From NCBI RefSeq assembly GCF_020748185.1, contig NZ_JAHZMO010000026.1, positions 1 to 43,910 of the forward strand: 43,910 nt of DNA, written 5' to 3'. This DNA comes from Terrisporobacter petrolearius (GTDB lineage Bacteria; Bacillota; Clostridia; Peptostreptococcales; Peptostreptococcaceae). A program made the translations under genes and the position numbers. Below are positions 1 to 8,209 of the stretch, piece after piece. The notes beneath the pieces were generated by a model. That model made no database searches and was not told the origin of the DNA. It saw nothing but the letters and a program-made list of their open reading frames with translations. Each line of letters begins with the position of its first letter. Position 1 is the first letter of the stretch.

Positions 1-20
1 ATTTCTTTTTTATTTTTCAT
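1..20 (-). CDS. 5' end of an unidentified gene running off the left edge
   Basis: Only the first codons are visible. On the minus strand an ATG at position 20 opens a frame reading Met-Lys-Asn-Lys-Lys-Glu. It is preceded by a good Shine-Dalgarno (GGAGGT, plus-strand 27-32) at a normal distance. The lysine-rich start says nothing about function. It lies just downstream of the terminator that closes the pilin-like operon, so it is probably a separate transcription unit. I make no functional call. Confidence 0.55.
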
Positions 21-78
21 TTTAATACCTCCAAAAGTTTAATATGAATATTATTCCAAACTTACCAATTTTACATAC

Positions 79-125
79 AAAAAAGACTGTAGGTAAGTTT
101 GTTTTACACAAATCTACCTACAGTC
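79..125 (-). terminator. Rho-independent terminator of the pilin-like operon
   Basis: An 11-bp perfect stem (85-95 with 115-125, arm GACTGTAGGTA) continues after a two-base mismatch into 98-101/109-112. On the minus strand it is followed directly by six T residues. It lies about 110 bases beyond the stop codon of the last pilin-like gene. Confidence 0.8.
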
Positions 126-204
126 CCATATCATATCTTTAAAATTTGTTTTTTGTTATGTGTTGTTAAAAAAATGTTTATTTATGTGTGTATGTAAACG
201 GAAG

Positions 205-229
205 AATAGGACGATTATATCGTCCTATT
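205..229 (-). other. Strong hairpin just after the last pilin-like gene
   Basis: A perfect 11-bp stem (AATAGGACGAT at 205-215 with 219-229, loop of three) is flanked by a second pairing (TAAACG 195-200 with CGTTTA 233-238) that reaches into the stop codon of the gene ending at 236. There is no clean T tract on the minus strand, so it is more likely an mRNA 3'-end stabiliser or an accessory terminator than the main terminator, which lies at 79-125. Confidence 0.6.
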
Positions 230-235
230 TTACGT

Positions 236-757
236 TTAAAAATCTTTTATATAAGATTTGAAATTCGTTTCATATTTTTCATCATTTTTACTTAAATTAA
301 GTTTAACAGATACCTTGTTATTTTCTATCATTACAGACATAAAATCAACATAGTCACCTATTTCATAACCTCCAGTTTCACTGTTTCCGCTATTATTTAA
401 TGTATTTATAAACAGTTTTTTATTGCTCTTATAACTTACTTCCTTGTCTTTTGCATTTCTATATTGATTTTTATATTTACACTTTATTGAATTAATTTTT
501 ATATAAGATGAAGTATCACCTCTTATGGTATTTCCATTCAAATCGCGTATACTTATAATCTCATCACTATTTTCTATAACTTTATTAATTTGGTAACACA
601 TTTCTTCACCTTGTTCATATAATTCTACATTGTCTTCAATAGTTTTTTTATATCTATTGCTAAAAAATAAAAAGGAATATAAGCTTAAGGAAATAGTTAC
701 TATTATAAATAAGGATATTATACTTTCTAAAAGTAAGTAGCCTTTTCTAATTTTCAT
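236..757 (-). CDS. Type IV pilin-like minor pseudopilin (PilW/GspJ-like)
   Basis: The protein has 173 residues and a class III (prepilin) signal: a short basic leader MKIRKG, cleavage after Gly, then YLLLE with Glu at position +5 of the mature protein, followed by a hydrophobic helix of about 20 residues and a soluble domain. A longer in-frame opening exists at 787, but the ATG at 757 has a good Shine-Dalgarno (AGAGGGA) and places the leader correctly. It overlaps the stop of the preceding pilin-like gene by 11 bases. Fourth and last in a run of four pilin-like genes, its position and size fit a PilW/GspJ-type minor pilin, but the soluble domain is not recognisable by eye. A prepilin peptidase and assembly ATPase must be encoded outside the window. 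Confidence 0.75.
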   Translation of the reverse strand: MKIRKGYLLLESIISLFIIVTISLSLYSFLFFSNRYKKTIEDNVELYEQGEEMCYQINKVIENSDEIISIRDLNGNTIRGDTSSYIKINSIKCKYKNQYRNAKDKEVSYKSNKKLFINTLNNSGNSETGGYEIGDYVDFMSVMIENNKVSVKLNLSKNDEKYETNFKSYIKDF

Positions 758-1181
758 ATATTCCCTCTTTGTATAGCACTCTTCCACTTACCGGTACTAT
801 TGTAATATATTTATAATTATCCTCTTTATTAATACTTATGGTTCCACCACCATTTTTATATAGGCCACTAGTATAAAAGGATATTAATGAATTATTCTGG
901 CCTATGGGAAAATTTAATTTTGCATTCTTAGGTAAATGCACTCTTTTGTCTTCTTTTTTATTTTTATGTAAAACGTAAGACCATTTGTTATTTTCATTTA
1001 AAAACCTAATATAAACATTTTGATTATTTAACATATTTTCTCTTCTTACATAACGTATATCTGAACATAATTCTCTTGCAAAAAACTCTATTTTATAATT
1101 ATCACCTTCGTATTTCATAAAACAAATACTAGATAAGATGACTATTATACTTATTGTTATTATAAGCTCAAGTGTGCTCAC
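747..1181 (-). CDS. Pilin-like protein (GspH/FimT-like) with a disrupted leader
   Basis: The protein has 144 residues from a GTG start. It opens directly with (M)STLELIITIS, a pilin N-terminal helix with Glu where the +5 residue of a mature pilin would be, and ends with a GspH/FimT-like tail (SGRVLYKEG). What is missing is the basic leader ending in Gly. Just upstream, with its own GAGGAGA ribosome site, ATG at 1198 starts MKREGM and then hits TGA, which overlaps the GTG. Removing one TG from the TGTG at this junction would give MKREG followed by MSTLE, a perfect prepilin site. Either a 2-base slip has broken the gene, or translation re-initiates at GTG and the product is made without a leader. 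The gene lies between two other pilin-like genes. Confidence 0.65.
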   Translation of the reverse strand: MSTLELIITISIIVILSSICFMKYEGDNYKIEFFARELCSDIRYVRRENMLNNQNVYIRFLNENNKWSYVLHKNKKEDKRVHLPKNAKLNFPIGQNNSLISFYTSGLYKNGGGTISINKEDNYKYITIVPVSGRVLYKEGIYEN

Positions 1182-1201
1182 ATTCCTTCTCGCTTCATAT
1201 A

Positions 1202-1801
1202 TTATTTCTCCTCGTAATTGTAAAACGTAATTAAATCACCTTCATTTATTTTAGTAACTTCATCCTCAGTATTTTCAATATTAATTTCTATGTTTGAATC
1301 TTCTTGTTTCTTAATATCTGATTCTTCTAATTTTTTCTCTGTTTTTGTGAACCAAGGATTTTTAATTTTAACGCTTATTAAAGCGTATTTATCATGATTA
1401 TTAATTTTACTTTTTGTTGAAATTTTATAATGAATATATTCTTTTGTAGACAAACTATTATCAAAATCCATATCTATAATTCTATTTGTAGTCCCTGTAT
1501 TTTCGATTTTTTTTACTTTATTTATAAATATGGCGCTATTATTTTTAGTTAAATAATTATAAAATTCATCTTCTATTTCTGTGTTTTCCACAGTATATTT
1601 AACTTCTTTAAGCATATTACTATAAATAAGTTCAATAACTCCAAGATTCTCTTCCTTAAGCTTTTCCGTTTTATATTCTAACTCACTAATTCTGTTATTA
1701 CTTAAAATCAAACTAGAACATGTAATACAAATCAAGCTAATTATTGTAAATGTAATAACTGACATAATTAAAATTGAACCTTTACTCTTTTTTTGTAACA
1801 T
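1202..1801 (-). CDS. Pilin-like protein with PilX-type N-terminus
   Basis: The protein has 199 residues. The leader MLQKKSKG is followed by SILIMSVITFTIISLIC, a prepilin-like helix in which position +5 is Met, not Glu. Absence of Glu5 is typical of the PilX/GspK class of minor pilins. After the helix comes a charged, probably coiled stretch (ISELEYKTEKLKEEN) and a polar C-terminus rich in Glu and Asn. It starts within the 3' end of the preceding pilin-like gene (20-base overlap), so the two are translationally coupled. By analogy with minor pilin sets it could help prime fibre assembly; that role is inference. Confidence 0.7.
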   Translation of the reverse strand: MLQKKSKGSILIMSVITFTIISLICITCSSLILSNNRISELEYKTEKLKEENLGVIELIYSNMLKEVKYTVENTEIEDEFYNYLTKNNSAIFINKVKKIENTGTTNRIIDMDFDNSLSTKEYIHYKISTKSKINNHDKYALISVKIKNPWFTKTEKKLEESDIKKQEDSNIEINIENTEDEVTKINEGDLITFYNYEEK

Positions 1802-2141
1802 AAGTATTAAGTTCCATTTCTCTATTATTATCTGATACTTTAACTCTTAAATCATAACAATTATAATAACTAATTGGAGTAACTAAAGTTTTCACTTTGA
1901 AATTGTTAACCATTTGCACTTTATCATATCCGTCTTTACCCCTACTCTTTTTTATTTTATTTCTTTCATCTTCTATTTGTTCCTTAGCTATGTATAACAT
2001 CTGTCTATTGTGATTATTTTTCTTAAGTAAAACAATATTATTATGCAATGTTGATGTAATTATAAATACTATCATACTAACAATAAATAAGCTTATTACA
2101 CATTCTAAAGTTGCGAATCCTTTTCTTTTTATCCTCATCAT
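1782..2141 (-). CDS. Type IV pilin-like minor pseudopilin (PilV/GspI-like)
   Basis: The protein has 119 residues. Leader (M)MRIKRKG, then FATLECVISLF with Glu at +5, gives a canonical prepilin cleavage site followed by a transmembrane helix and a short soluble domain. Two ATG codons lie in tandem (2141 and 2138) directly after AGAAAGG, so the exact start is uncertain by one codon. It is the first of the four pilin-like genes, begins 14 bases after the aroE stop, and is probably co-transcribed with aroE. Small size and gene order fit a PilV/GspI-type minor pilin. Confidence 0.72.
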   Translation of the reverse strand: MMRIKRKGFATLECVISLFIVSMIVFIITSTLHNNIVLLKKNNHNRQMLYIAKEQIEDERNKIKKSRGKDGYDKVQMVNNFKVKTLVTPISYYNCYDLRVKVSDNNREMELNTYVTKKE

Positions 2142-2154
2142 CCTTTCTAAATTT

Positions 2155-3009
2155 TTACTTTAGTGAATTGAAATATACATTCTTTATTTCTTCAAAGTCA
2201 TCTCCACTCGTTTTTATATTTTCCCATATTTCATAAGCTAACAATCCTTGATTAATTAACATATTGATTCCATAAACAACATTTAAATTATTGTTCTTTG
2301 CCCAAGATAATAATGCCGTTTCATGAGGCTTATATACAATATCACAAACTAGTAAATTTTTATGTGGCTTTATATTAACATCTATTGGACAGTCCTTAGA
2401 TCCCATTCCTATAGGCGTAGTATTGATCAAAATATCAAAGTTTTTTAAATCATTTTCTTGTACTGGATTTATGTCATAGTTGGCCTTTGACAAGAAATTA
2501 CTATTAATTAAATTACAAATATTCTTCGCATTTTCTTCACTTCTATTTCTAAGTTCGATGTAAGAAACTTCTTTGTTAGCCAATTCTACTGCTATACTTC
2601 TACAAGCTCCTCCAGCTCCTAAGATAATTATTTTTTTATTTTTTAAATCATAGCCTTCATCTGTTAAAGATTTTATAAATCCTCTGCCGTCTGTGTTATA
2701 GCCTACTAACTCATTATTTATATTTTTTATTGTGTTTACAGCTCCAATAAGTAGCGCATTTTTGTCTACTTTATCTAGGTATGGGATTATTTCTACTTTA
2801 TAAGGAATTGTCACATTGCAACCTTTCATATTAAAAGTTTTTATACTTTGGGCTGCATGTTCTAAGTTATTTTTCTCTATTTCAAAACACATATAAATAT
2901 TATTTTTTTTATATTTTTGTGATAAGTAATTATGTATGTTTGGTGAAAAGCTTTGACTTACTGGTTGTCCAAAAAGACCTATTAATTTTGTGTTAGAATT
3001 TATATTCAT
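2155..3009 (-). CDS. aroE: Shikimate 5-dehydrogenase
   Basis: The protein has 284 residues, the normal family length. It reduces 3-dehydroshikimate to shikimate with NADPH in the chorismate pathway, in the cytoplasm. Visible hallmarks are the shikimate-binding Ser pair in QPVSQSFSPNIHN near residue 20, the catalytic Lys in NVTIPYK, the NTDGRGF substrate motif, the glycine-rich nucleotide loop GAGGACRS around residue 132, and the C-terminal GINMLINQG stretch. The ATG has a strong Shine-Dalgarno (AAAGGAG). It sits between a kinase-like gene and the pilin-like genes, a position with no obvious metabolic logic. Confidence 0.96.
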   Translation of the reverse strand: MNINSNTKLIGLFGQPVSQSFSPNIHNYLSQKYKKNNIYMCFEIEKNNLEHAAQSIKTFNMKGCNVTIPYKVEIIPYLDKVDKNALLIGAVNTIKNINNELVGYNTDGRGFIKSLTDEGYDLKNKKIIILGAGGACRSIAVELANKEVSYIELRNRSEENAKNICNLINSNFLSKANYDINPVQENDLKNFDILINTTPIGMGSKDCPIDVNIKPHKNLLVCDIVYKPHETALLSWAKNNNLNVVYGINMLINQGLLAYEIWENIKTSGDDFEEIKNVYFNSLK

Positions 3010-3068
3010 AGTAGCTCCTTTATTATGTTTATTATCATATCTTTAGTAATTTATACTTCTTATTTTAA

Positions 3069-5558
3069 TTATAAATCACATATTTTCTTATATTCATTAT
3101 AGATAAAGTTTTCATCAATTACTTTAATAGTTTTTTCATTATCGTTAATATTCTTTTCAATATTAAGTTCCATTTCAATTAATATACAATCGTCCTTATT
3201 CGTTTTCATGTCTACTTTTCCCTTATACTTGTTTACTATTAACTTTGCAATAGACATACTTAAATTAAGAATTTTTTCCTCATAATTATCAAGATATTGC
3301 TCATAGTTATATCTCTTGAAATTTTCTATTGTAATTATTACTTTATCTACCTTAGTTTTTATATTAAAATCAATTGTACTTTTTATCCTAGAATTTTTTA
3401 CTACTACAGATAATAAGGTAAGAATAGCTTTAGTCATATCATCTGGATCTAATTTCGTATATATTTCTTCTTCATCTGTATCAAACACTATATTAATATT
3501 TTTATAATCAGTATACTTATTTAACTGAGTAACTATATCTTCACACAAAGATACAATATCGTAAATTTCATTACTTTCATTACGGTTATCTTCTTCTAAC
3601 TTAGATAATTCCATAATCTTATTAATAAGTGTGATTAAAACTTCCACATGTTTTTTCATAACTGATATAGAATTGGCAAACTCTCCATCAGGCTCTCTCT
3701 TAATAATATCTTTACAATTTCTTTCTATAAATTGATTACTACTATGAAGTAAGTTAGCCGGTGTTAACAGTTCGTGTGACATATTTATAAAGAAATCATC
3801 CTTATCCTTATTAATAATTTCACTCTCTAAAATTTCTTTTTTCATTGATTCTACTTTGATTTCTTCTGTAATATCTCTAATTATTAATACCATTTTAGTA
3901 GATTTATTAATATTAATAAGTACCACACTACTTTCAATATTTATTAACCCCCCATATCCATCCTTTAGGGTTTTTCTTATATATTTAATATTCTCATTTA
4001 TATTACCCGAACTAATCGCTATGTCATTATATATTTCATCCAAGTCCATATTTTCTATATCTTGAATTTTAAATAATTCAAAGAATGTATCATTTGCATA
4101 CTCAAACTCTTTGCTTTCATAATCTAGTACACAAATTGCCTCTGGTATAGTGTCTATTAAAGTTTTATATTGATTTGTACTCATCTCTAATTTATTAAGT
4201 AGCTTTTTATAATTAGAGATATCTTTTATTTCAATTAAGCTAATTTCCTCATTATCTTCGATAAATTTTATTCTGTCTATAAATAACGAAATTTCTTTAC
4301 TTTCATCATCAATATAATTTATTTCACCTTTTGTAGCGCTATTAAGAATAATGTTTTTTATATCACTATTATCTAAGTCTATATCTAATTTATTATTATT
4401 ATAAATTATCTCTTTGTTTTTCTCTAATATTATAGAGTATGGTATATTTTCAACTATTTTTTTATATTTCACATCATTTTCTTGTATTTTCAATGCCATT
4501 TTCTTTTCATATGTTATATCAGATAATATACAAATCACTTTTGAAGATTCATATTCATCATATAATGAAAATACACATTCAAAAATCCTACCATCTTTTA
4601 TTGTTACTTCTGTAATTACACTTTCACTATAATACCTTGAATCTTCTATACTTTTTAAAAATTTTTCTTTTTCTATCATATTGTCATTTAAAAAGTCATC
4701 CAGTTTAATTGCTGTATGGTAATCCTTATATGAGTTAAACATAGTTTTAAAAACAACATCATTATTAATTATGTAGTTATCTTCATCAATTAATAGAGCA
4801 CTTTTCTTAAACTGCCCCAGAAGAATATGAAGATTCTTCTCTTTTAAATCATAGTCTTCTTGTAGTATTTTATTAACCATTCTATAATTATTTAATCTTT
4901 CATCATATAATTTCATATTTATAGCACTTCTATTTAAACTACTTTCTGTTTTAGAATATTTAATATTAGGCTGCTCAATATAAATTATGTAAGTCTTAAA
5001 GAATATAAGTAAAACAATTAATAAATCTAGAATTATATTGCTATATATAAGCCAGTTAATAACATGACTTTGAAGTACTAAAATAAAATTAATAATATAA
5101 TATAAGGAAATAGTTTGTATTACCTTAGGATATTTACTATAAAACACGTATATATTTCCTATAATAAGACTTATAATCATAAAATTATTTAAGTTAGCAT
5201 ATACATTATTAAGACTTAAATAAAATGAAAATATACAAGTTCCATAATTTATTAAAAAAATAATTTTTCCATATAAACTAAACTTTTCATCATCAGATAT
5301 AAGATAAAACAGTATTAATAGTATTATATCTCCTACCAGAAACATATAAAATAAATTATAATCATTAGCAATTATAGTATTTGTTGCTATTTTTTTTAAA
5401 TAATAGCATATTTTCATTGTTAGAATTGTACCTATTAATACTAATTGAATTATATTTTTATTACTTTTTCTAGTACCTATACTAGATAAAATAATAAAAA
5501 AAACACATAAGAATAAAGAAATCGTTAGTGTATTCAAATTTACAATAAAACCATTCAT
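3069..5558 (-). CDS. Membrane PAS histidine-kinase-like protein with His but no ATP-binding boxes
   Basis: The protein has 829 residues. Residues 1-195 form about six or seven membrane helices; 220-345, 355-450 and 455-570 look like three PAS domains; 575-655 is a dimerisation/phospho-acceptor domain with an intact H-box (NMSHELLTP, His595). The region that should be the HATPase domain (about 690-800) is badly decayed: the N-box reads TLLSVVVK without its Asn residues, the DxGxG box is replaced by ENFKRYN, and the GxGxG box by LNLSMS. It should therefore accept phosphate but not bind ATP itself. The start has an exceptional G-rich Shine-Dalgarno with eight G. The upstream neighbour has the reciprocal defect, which suggests a two-protein kinase. 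Spo0A is a plausible final target in a sporulating clostridium, but nothing in the sequence proves that. Confidence 0.85.
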   Translation of the reverse strand: MNGFIVNLNTLTISLFLCVFFIILSSIGTRKSNKNIIQLVLIGTILTMKICYYLKKIATNTIIANDYNLFYMFLVGDIILLILFYLISDDEKFSLYGKIIFLINYGTCIFSFYLSLNNVYANLNNFMIISLIIGNIYVFYSKYPKVIQTISLYYIINFILVLQSHVINWLIYSNIILDLLIVLLIFFKTYIIYIEQPNIKYSKTESSLNRSAINMKLYDERLNNYRMVNKILQEDYDLKEKNLHILLGQFKKSALLIDEDNYIINNDVVFKTMFNSYKDYHTAIKLDDFLNDNMIEKEKFLKSIEDSRYYSESVITEVTIKDGRIFECVFSLYDEYESSKVICILSDITYEKKMALKIQENDVKYKKIVENIPYSIILEKNKEIIYNNNKLDIDLDNSDIKNIILNSATKGEINYIDDESKEISLFIDRIKFIEDNEEISLIEIKDISNYKKLLNKLEMSTNQYKTLIDTIPEAICVLDYESKEFEYANDTFFELFKIQDIENMDLDEIYNDIAISSGNINENIKYIRKTLKDGYGGLINIESSVVLININKSTKMVLIIRDITEEIKVESMKKEILESEIINKDKDDFFINMSHELLTPANLLHSSNQFIERNCKDIIKREPDGEFANSISVMKKHVEVLITLINKIMELSKLEEDNRNESNEIYDIVSLCEDIVTQLNKYTDYKNINIVFDTDEEEIYTKLDPDDMTKAILTLLSVVVKNSRIKSTIDFNIKTKVDKVIITIENFKRYNYEQYLDNYEEKILNLSMSIAKLIVNKYKGKVDMKTNKDDCILIEMELNIEKNINDNEKTIKVIDENFIYNEYKKICDL

Positions 5559-5562
5559 TACT

Positions 5563-5570
5563 CCCCCCCC
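5563..5570 (-). repeat. Eight-base G homopolymer in a ribosome-binding site
   Basis: The plus strand carries eight consecutive C, so the mRNA has eight G forming the core of the Shine-Dalgarno for the gene starting at 5558. A tract of this length in an AT-rich genome can slip during replication and would change the distance from ribosome site to start codon. A shorter G run (six) precedes the neighbouring kinase gene. Confidence 0.7.
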
Positions 5571-5582
5571 TATTTTTAAGCC

Positions 5583-7979
5583 TTAAGCTAGATATATATC
5601 AGAAAACTCCAAGTCAATAGATTCTCTATCTATTATAATATTTTCAAGTTTATGCTTATTCTCTTTAGTATTTTCTAAGTAATTACCTTTAAGAATTACT
5701 TCAAATTTACTTCCATATCCTATTTTGCTGTTAACTTGAATCTTTGCATGATGAACCAAAGCTAACTTTTTAACAAGATATAATCCAACCCCCGTTCCTT
5801 CTGCAGTTCTAGATAAGGATCTATTAACTTGCTCAAAGTTTTCAAAAATAAAGTCAATCTTATTACTAGGTATTCCACTACCGTTGTCTTTAATGGCTAT
5901 TGTTATATCCTTTTTATCTACTTTTAATAAAACTTTTATTTTTCCACCTTTTTCAGTAAATTTTATTGCATTTGACAGTAAATTAAGTATAATTTTTTCA
6001 ATTTTTTCTTTATCCATAAAAATTAGGACTTCTCTTTTATTACTTTCAAATGATATATCTAAATTTTTAGGTTTTGTATATTCTTTACATAATAGAACAA
6101 GCTCTTCTAAATATTTGACTATGTCATAAACTTTATAATCTCTGTAGTATATACCTGCCTCTATCTTACTTATTTCTTCTATATTATTTAGCAGTCTCTT
6201 TAATCTGTAAGAGTTCTGTTTAACTGTTTTAGTATAACTTCTTACTCCATCATAATTATATATATCTTTATTGTTATCTAAAAATTTATTAATTTCAAAT
6301 ATAGTGTTTATAGGTTTCTTTATAATAGAAGAAGCCCTTGTTAAAAATTCAGTTTTAAACTTATTTCTTTCTTTTATCATTTGCAGTTTATTATATACAC
6401 TTTCTAATTGTTGCTCAATTTCTAAATCCCTTACTATAACAAGTAGATTATCTTGTTTTGGTACTTGTTCAATTGCTATTGATATTTTTTTATTTTTTTC
6501 TTGATTCATATAAAAAGTTTTGAAATTAATCTCTTCATTATTGTCTAAATATGTATCTATTATTTTATTAAAATTATCCACTCCCATATCTTTTAGTATT
6601 CTCATCATGTATTTATTAGTATATACTTGTTTTTTTGTATACTTATTAACTAATATAATTCCTTCTGGCAAAGTTTGAATTAACCCATAATAGGTCTCTT
6701 TATTTTCATCAAGTTTATTCAATGCAACTTCATGTTCCGTGCAATCACTCACAATACTTAATATCATTTTTTTACCATTTAGTCGGAAGGTTGATGAGAT
6801 AAAATCTATAATTTTTCCATTTTCCAATTCAAGTTGGCTCTTTTCTTGATCTTTAACACCATTTTTCAAAGTAAATATATTATGTAAAAATTCATCCTTA
6901 CTATCTTTACTTATTCTTTTTTCTAACTTATCCATAGTCCACACATTTTTTATAGATGAATCTAAATCAAAAATATCTAGTCCTATTTTATTAATATAAC
7001 TAATATTTTCTCCATCATGAATAAGTACACCATCACTTAATATATCCATTAAAGTTTTGTATCTTAATTCACTTTTTTTCAATTTATCTTCTTCAAGGGA
7101 TATTTCAGTAATATCTTTTAATTCACATATTATTCTTTCTCCACCTTCAAAATAATCTTTTACTAAAACTAACTTATACTTCTTATTAACAAATTCTATT
7201 TGTAAAAAATTTTCTTTGCCAAAATCCATCTTACTTATTTGGTTAAATATTTTTTTAGGATCCTTATTTAGCTCATTACTTATAAAGTCACTAAAGTCAA
7301 AATTTTTAACATTATAATTATTTTCTATTATGAATTCATCAAAGTACTTATTTTTAAAAATACATTTATAATTAGATGCGTTCAAAATTATTATTGGTAT
7401 ATTAATTACTTCAACAATACTAGACAGCTTATCATTAACAGTTTTAATTTCTTCCCTTATATAACTTTGAACATAAATTTCATCTTCTATTTCTTTTATT
7501 GTTCTTGATATATATTGCTTATTCATACGAAATTTGTTTTTGTTCAATTCATTTTCTTTATGTTTTATGTATATAACATTAATACATATAATGCTTAAAA
7601 TACATAAGTTAATTAATATTTCATATATTCCATCCATGGTCATCGAACCATAAAGTGACGTATATGCTAGCCCAATAGTAAACACTATAGGAATGATGTA
7701 TTTTTTCAAATTACTTTTATTTTTTATTTTTATTTTAAATAATATAAGAAGTTTTAAAAAAATTATTACAAATGATATTTCAGCAGTATAATTCATTATT
7801 GATCTAATATTATATTGTTTTAATTGAATTATTAGTAGCTCTAAGATAAATAATGGCATTATTATAAACATACTTTTGTCTTTTGATATTTTATATATAA
7901 ACATTAACGAAACTGGTATAGCAATATTAGTAATAATTTTTGACAAATACAGTAATTCACTATATTCATTCAGAATCAT
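5583..7979 (-). CDS. Membrane PAS histidine-kinase-like protein with ATP-binding boxes but no acceptor His
   Basis: The protein has 798 residues from the ATG at 7979, chosen over an in-frame start at 8051 because GGGGGGAG lies just ahead. Order: five or six membrane helices (about 5-140), three PAS-like domains, then a kinase core. The HATPase domain is complete: N-box NLLSNAIKF, G1 box DNGSGIP, G2 box EGTGVGL. The dimerisation domain reads TRASSIIKKP where a kinase has xxxSHExxxP, so the phospho-acceptor His is replaced by Ser (residue 551). It should bind ATP but cannot autophosphorylate in the standard way. Architecture parallels the next gene, 25 bases downstream, whose decay is the mirror image; the pair probably arose by tandem duplication. 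First gene of the operon that continues into aroE. Confidence 0.87.
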   Translation of the reverse strand: MILNEYSELLYLSKIITNIAIPVSLMFIYKISKDKSMFIIMPLFILELLIIQLKQYNIRSIMNYTAEISFVIIFLKLLILFKIKIKNKSNLKKYIIPIVFTIGLAYTSLYGSMTMDGIYEILINLCILSIICINVIYIKHKENELNKNKFRMNKQYISRTIKEIEDEIYVQSYIREEIKTVNDKLSSIVEVINIPIIILNASNYKCIFKNKYFDEFIIENNYNVKNFDFSDFISNELNKDPKKIFNQISKMDFGKENFLQIEFVNKKYKLVLVKDYFEGGERIICELKDITEISLEEDKLKKSELRYKTLMDILSDGVLIHDGENISYINKIGLDIFDLDSSIKNVWTMDKLEKRISKDSKDEFLHNIFTLKNGVKDQEKSQLELENGKIIDFISSTFRLNGKKMILSIVSDCTEHEVALNKLDENKETYYGLIQTLPEGIILVNKYTKKQVYTNKYMMRILKDMGVDNFNKIIDTYLDNNEEINFKTFYMNQEKNKKISIAIEQVPKQDNLLVIVRDLEIEQQLESVYNKLQMIKERNKFKTEFLTRASSIIKKPINTIFEINKFLDNNKDIYNYDGVRSYTKTVKQNSYRLKRLLNNIEEISKIEAGIYYRDYKVYDIVKYLEELVLLCKEYTKPKNLDISFESNKREVLIFMDKEKIEKIILNLLSNAIKFTEKGGKIKVLLKVDKKDITIAIKDNGSGIPSNKIDFIFENFEQVNRSLSRTAEGTGVGLYLVKKLALVHHAKIQVNSKIGYGSKFEVILKGNYLENTKENKHKLENIIIDRESIDLEFSDIYLA

Positions 7980-8121
7980 AAAGCTCCCCCCTTTATAGTA
8001 TGACAGCAGTAATAACTTATTTATTTGTAAATTACATACACCTTTATCCATTACTAAAAAACACGATTCTTGAGTATAAACTTCATATTTTTTTCTCTTT
8101 TTTTATCATATAAGTTATATT

Positions 8122-8149
8122 ATCATAATTATATTAAATATTTTGTCAA
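8122..8149 (-). promoter_or_regulatory. Likely sigma-A promoter of the kinase pair operon
   Basis: TTGACA (plus 8144-8149) and TATGAT (plus 8122-8127) are separated by 16 bases on the minus strand. This predicts an untranslated leader of about 135 bases before the first kinase gene. I see no recognisable riboswitch in that leader. Confidence 0.6.
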
Positions 8150-8183
8150 TTTATGGATATAAGTAAAAAAGTTATGTACGACA

Positions 8184-8209
8184 AAAAAAGCCTTATTTAA
8201 GGCTTTTTT
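8184..8209 (-). terminator. sigK terminator overlapping its stop codon
   Basis: AAAAAAGCCTTA and its exact complement TAAGGCTTTTTT flank two bases. The sigK stop codon (8193-8195) lies inside the stem. The T tract after the stem on the minus strand makes it an intrinsic terminator; the symmetric A/T flanks could also work on the plus strand. Confidence 0.85.

Noticed and set aside
7979..8116. A riboswitch in the long leader of the kinase pair
   Set aside because: No recognisable conserved core or terminator/anti-terminator pair could be found by eye.
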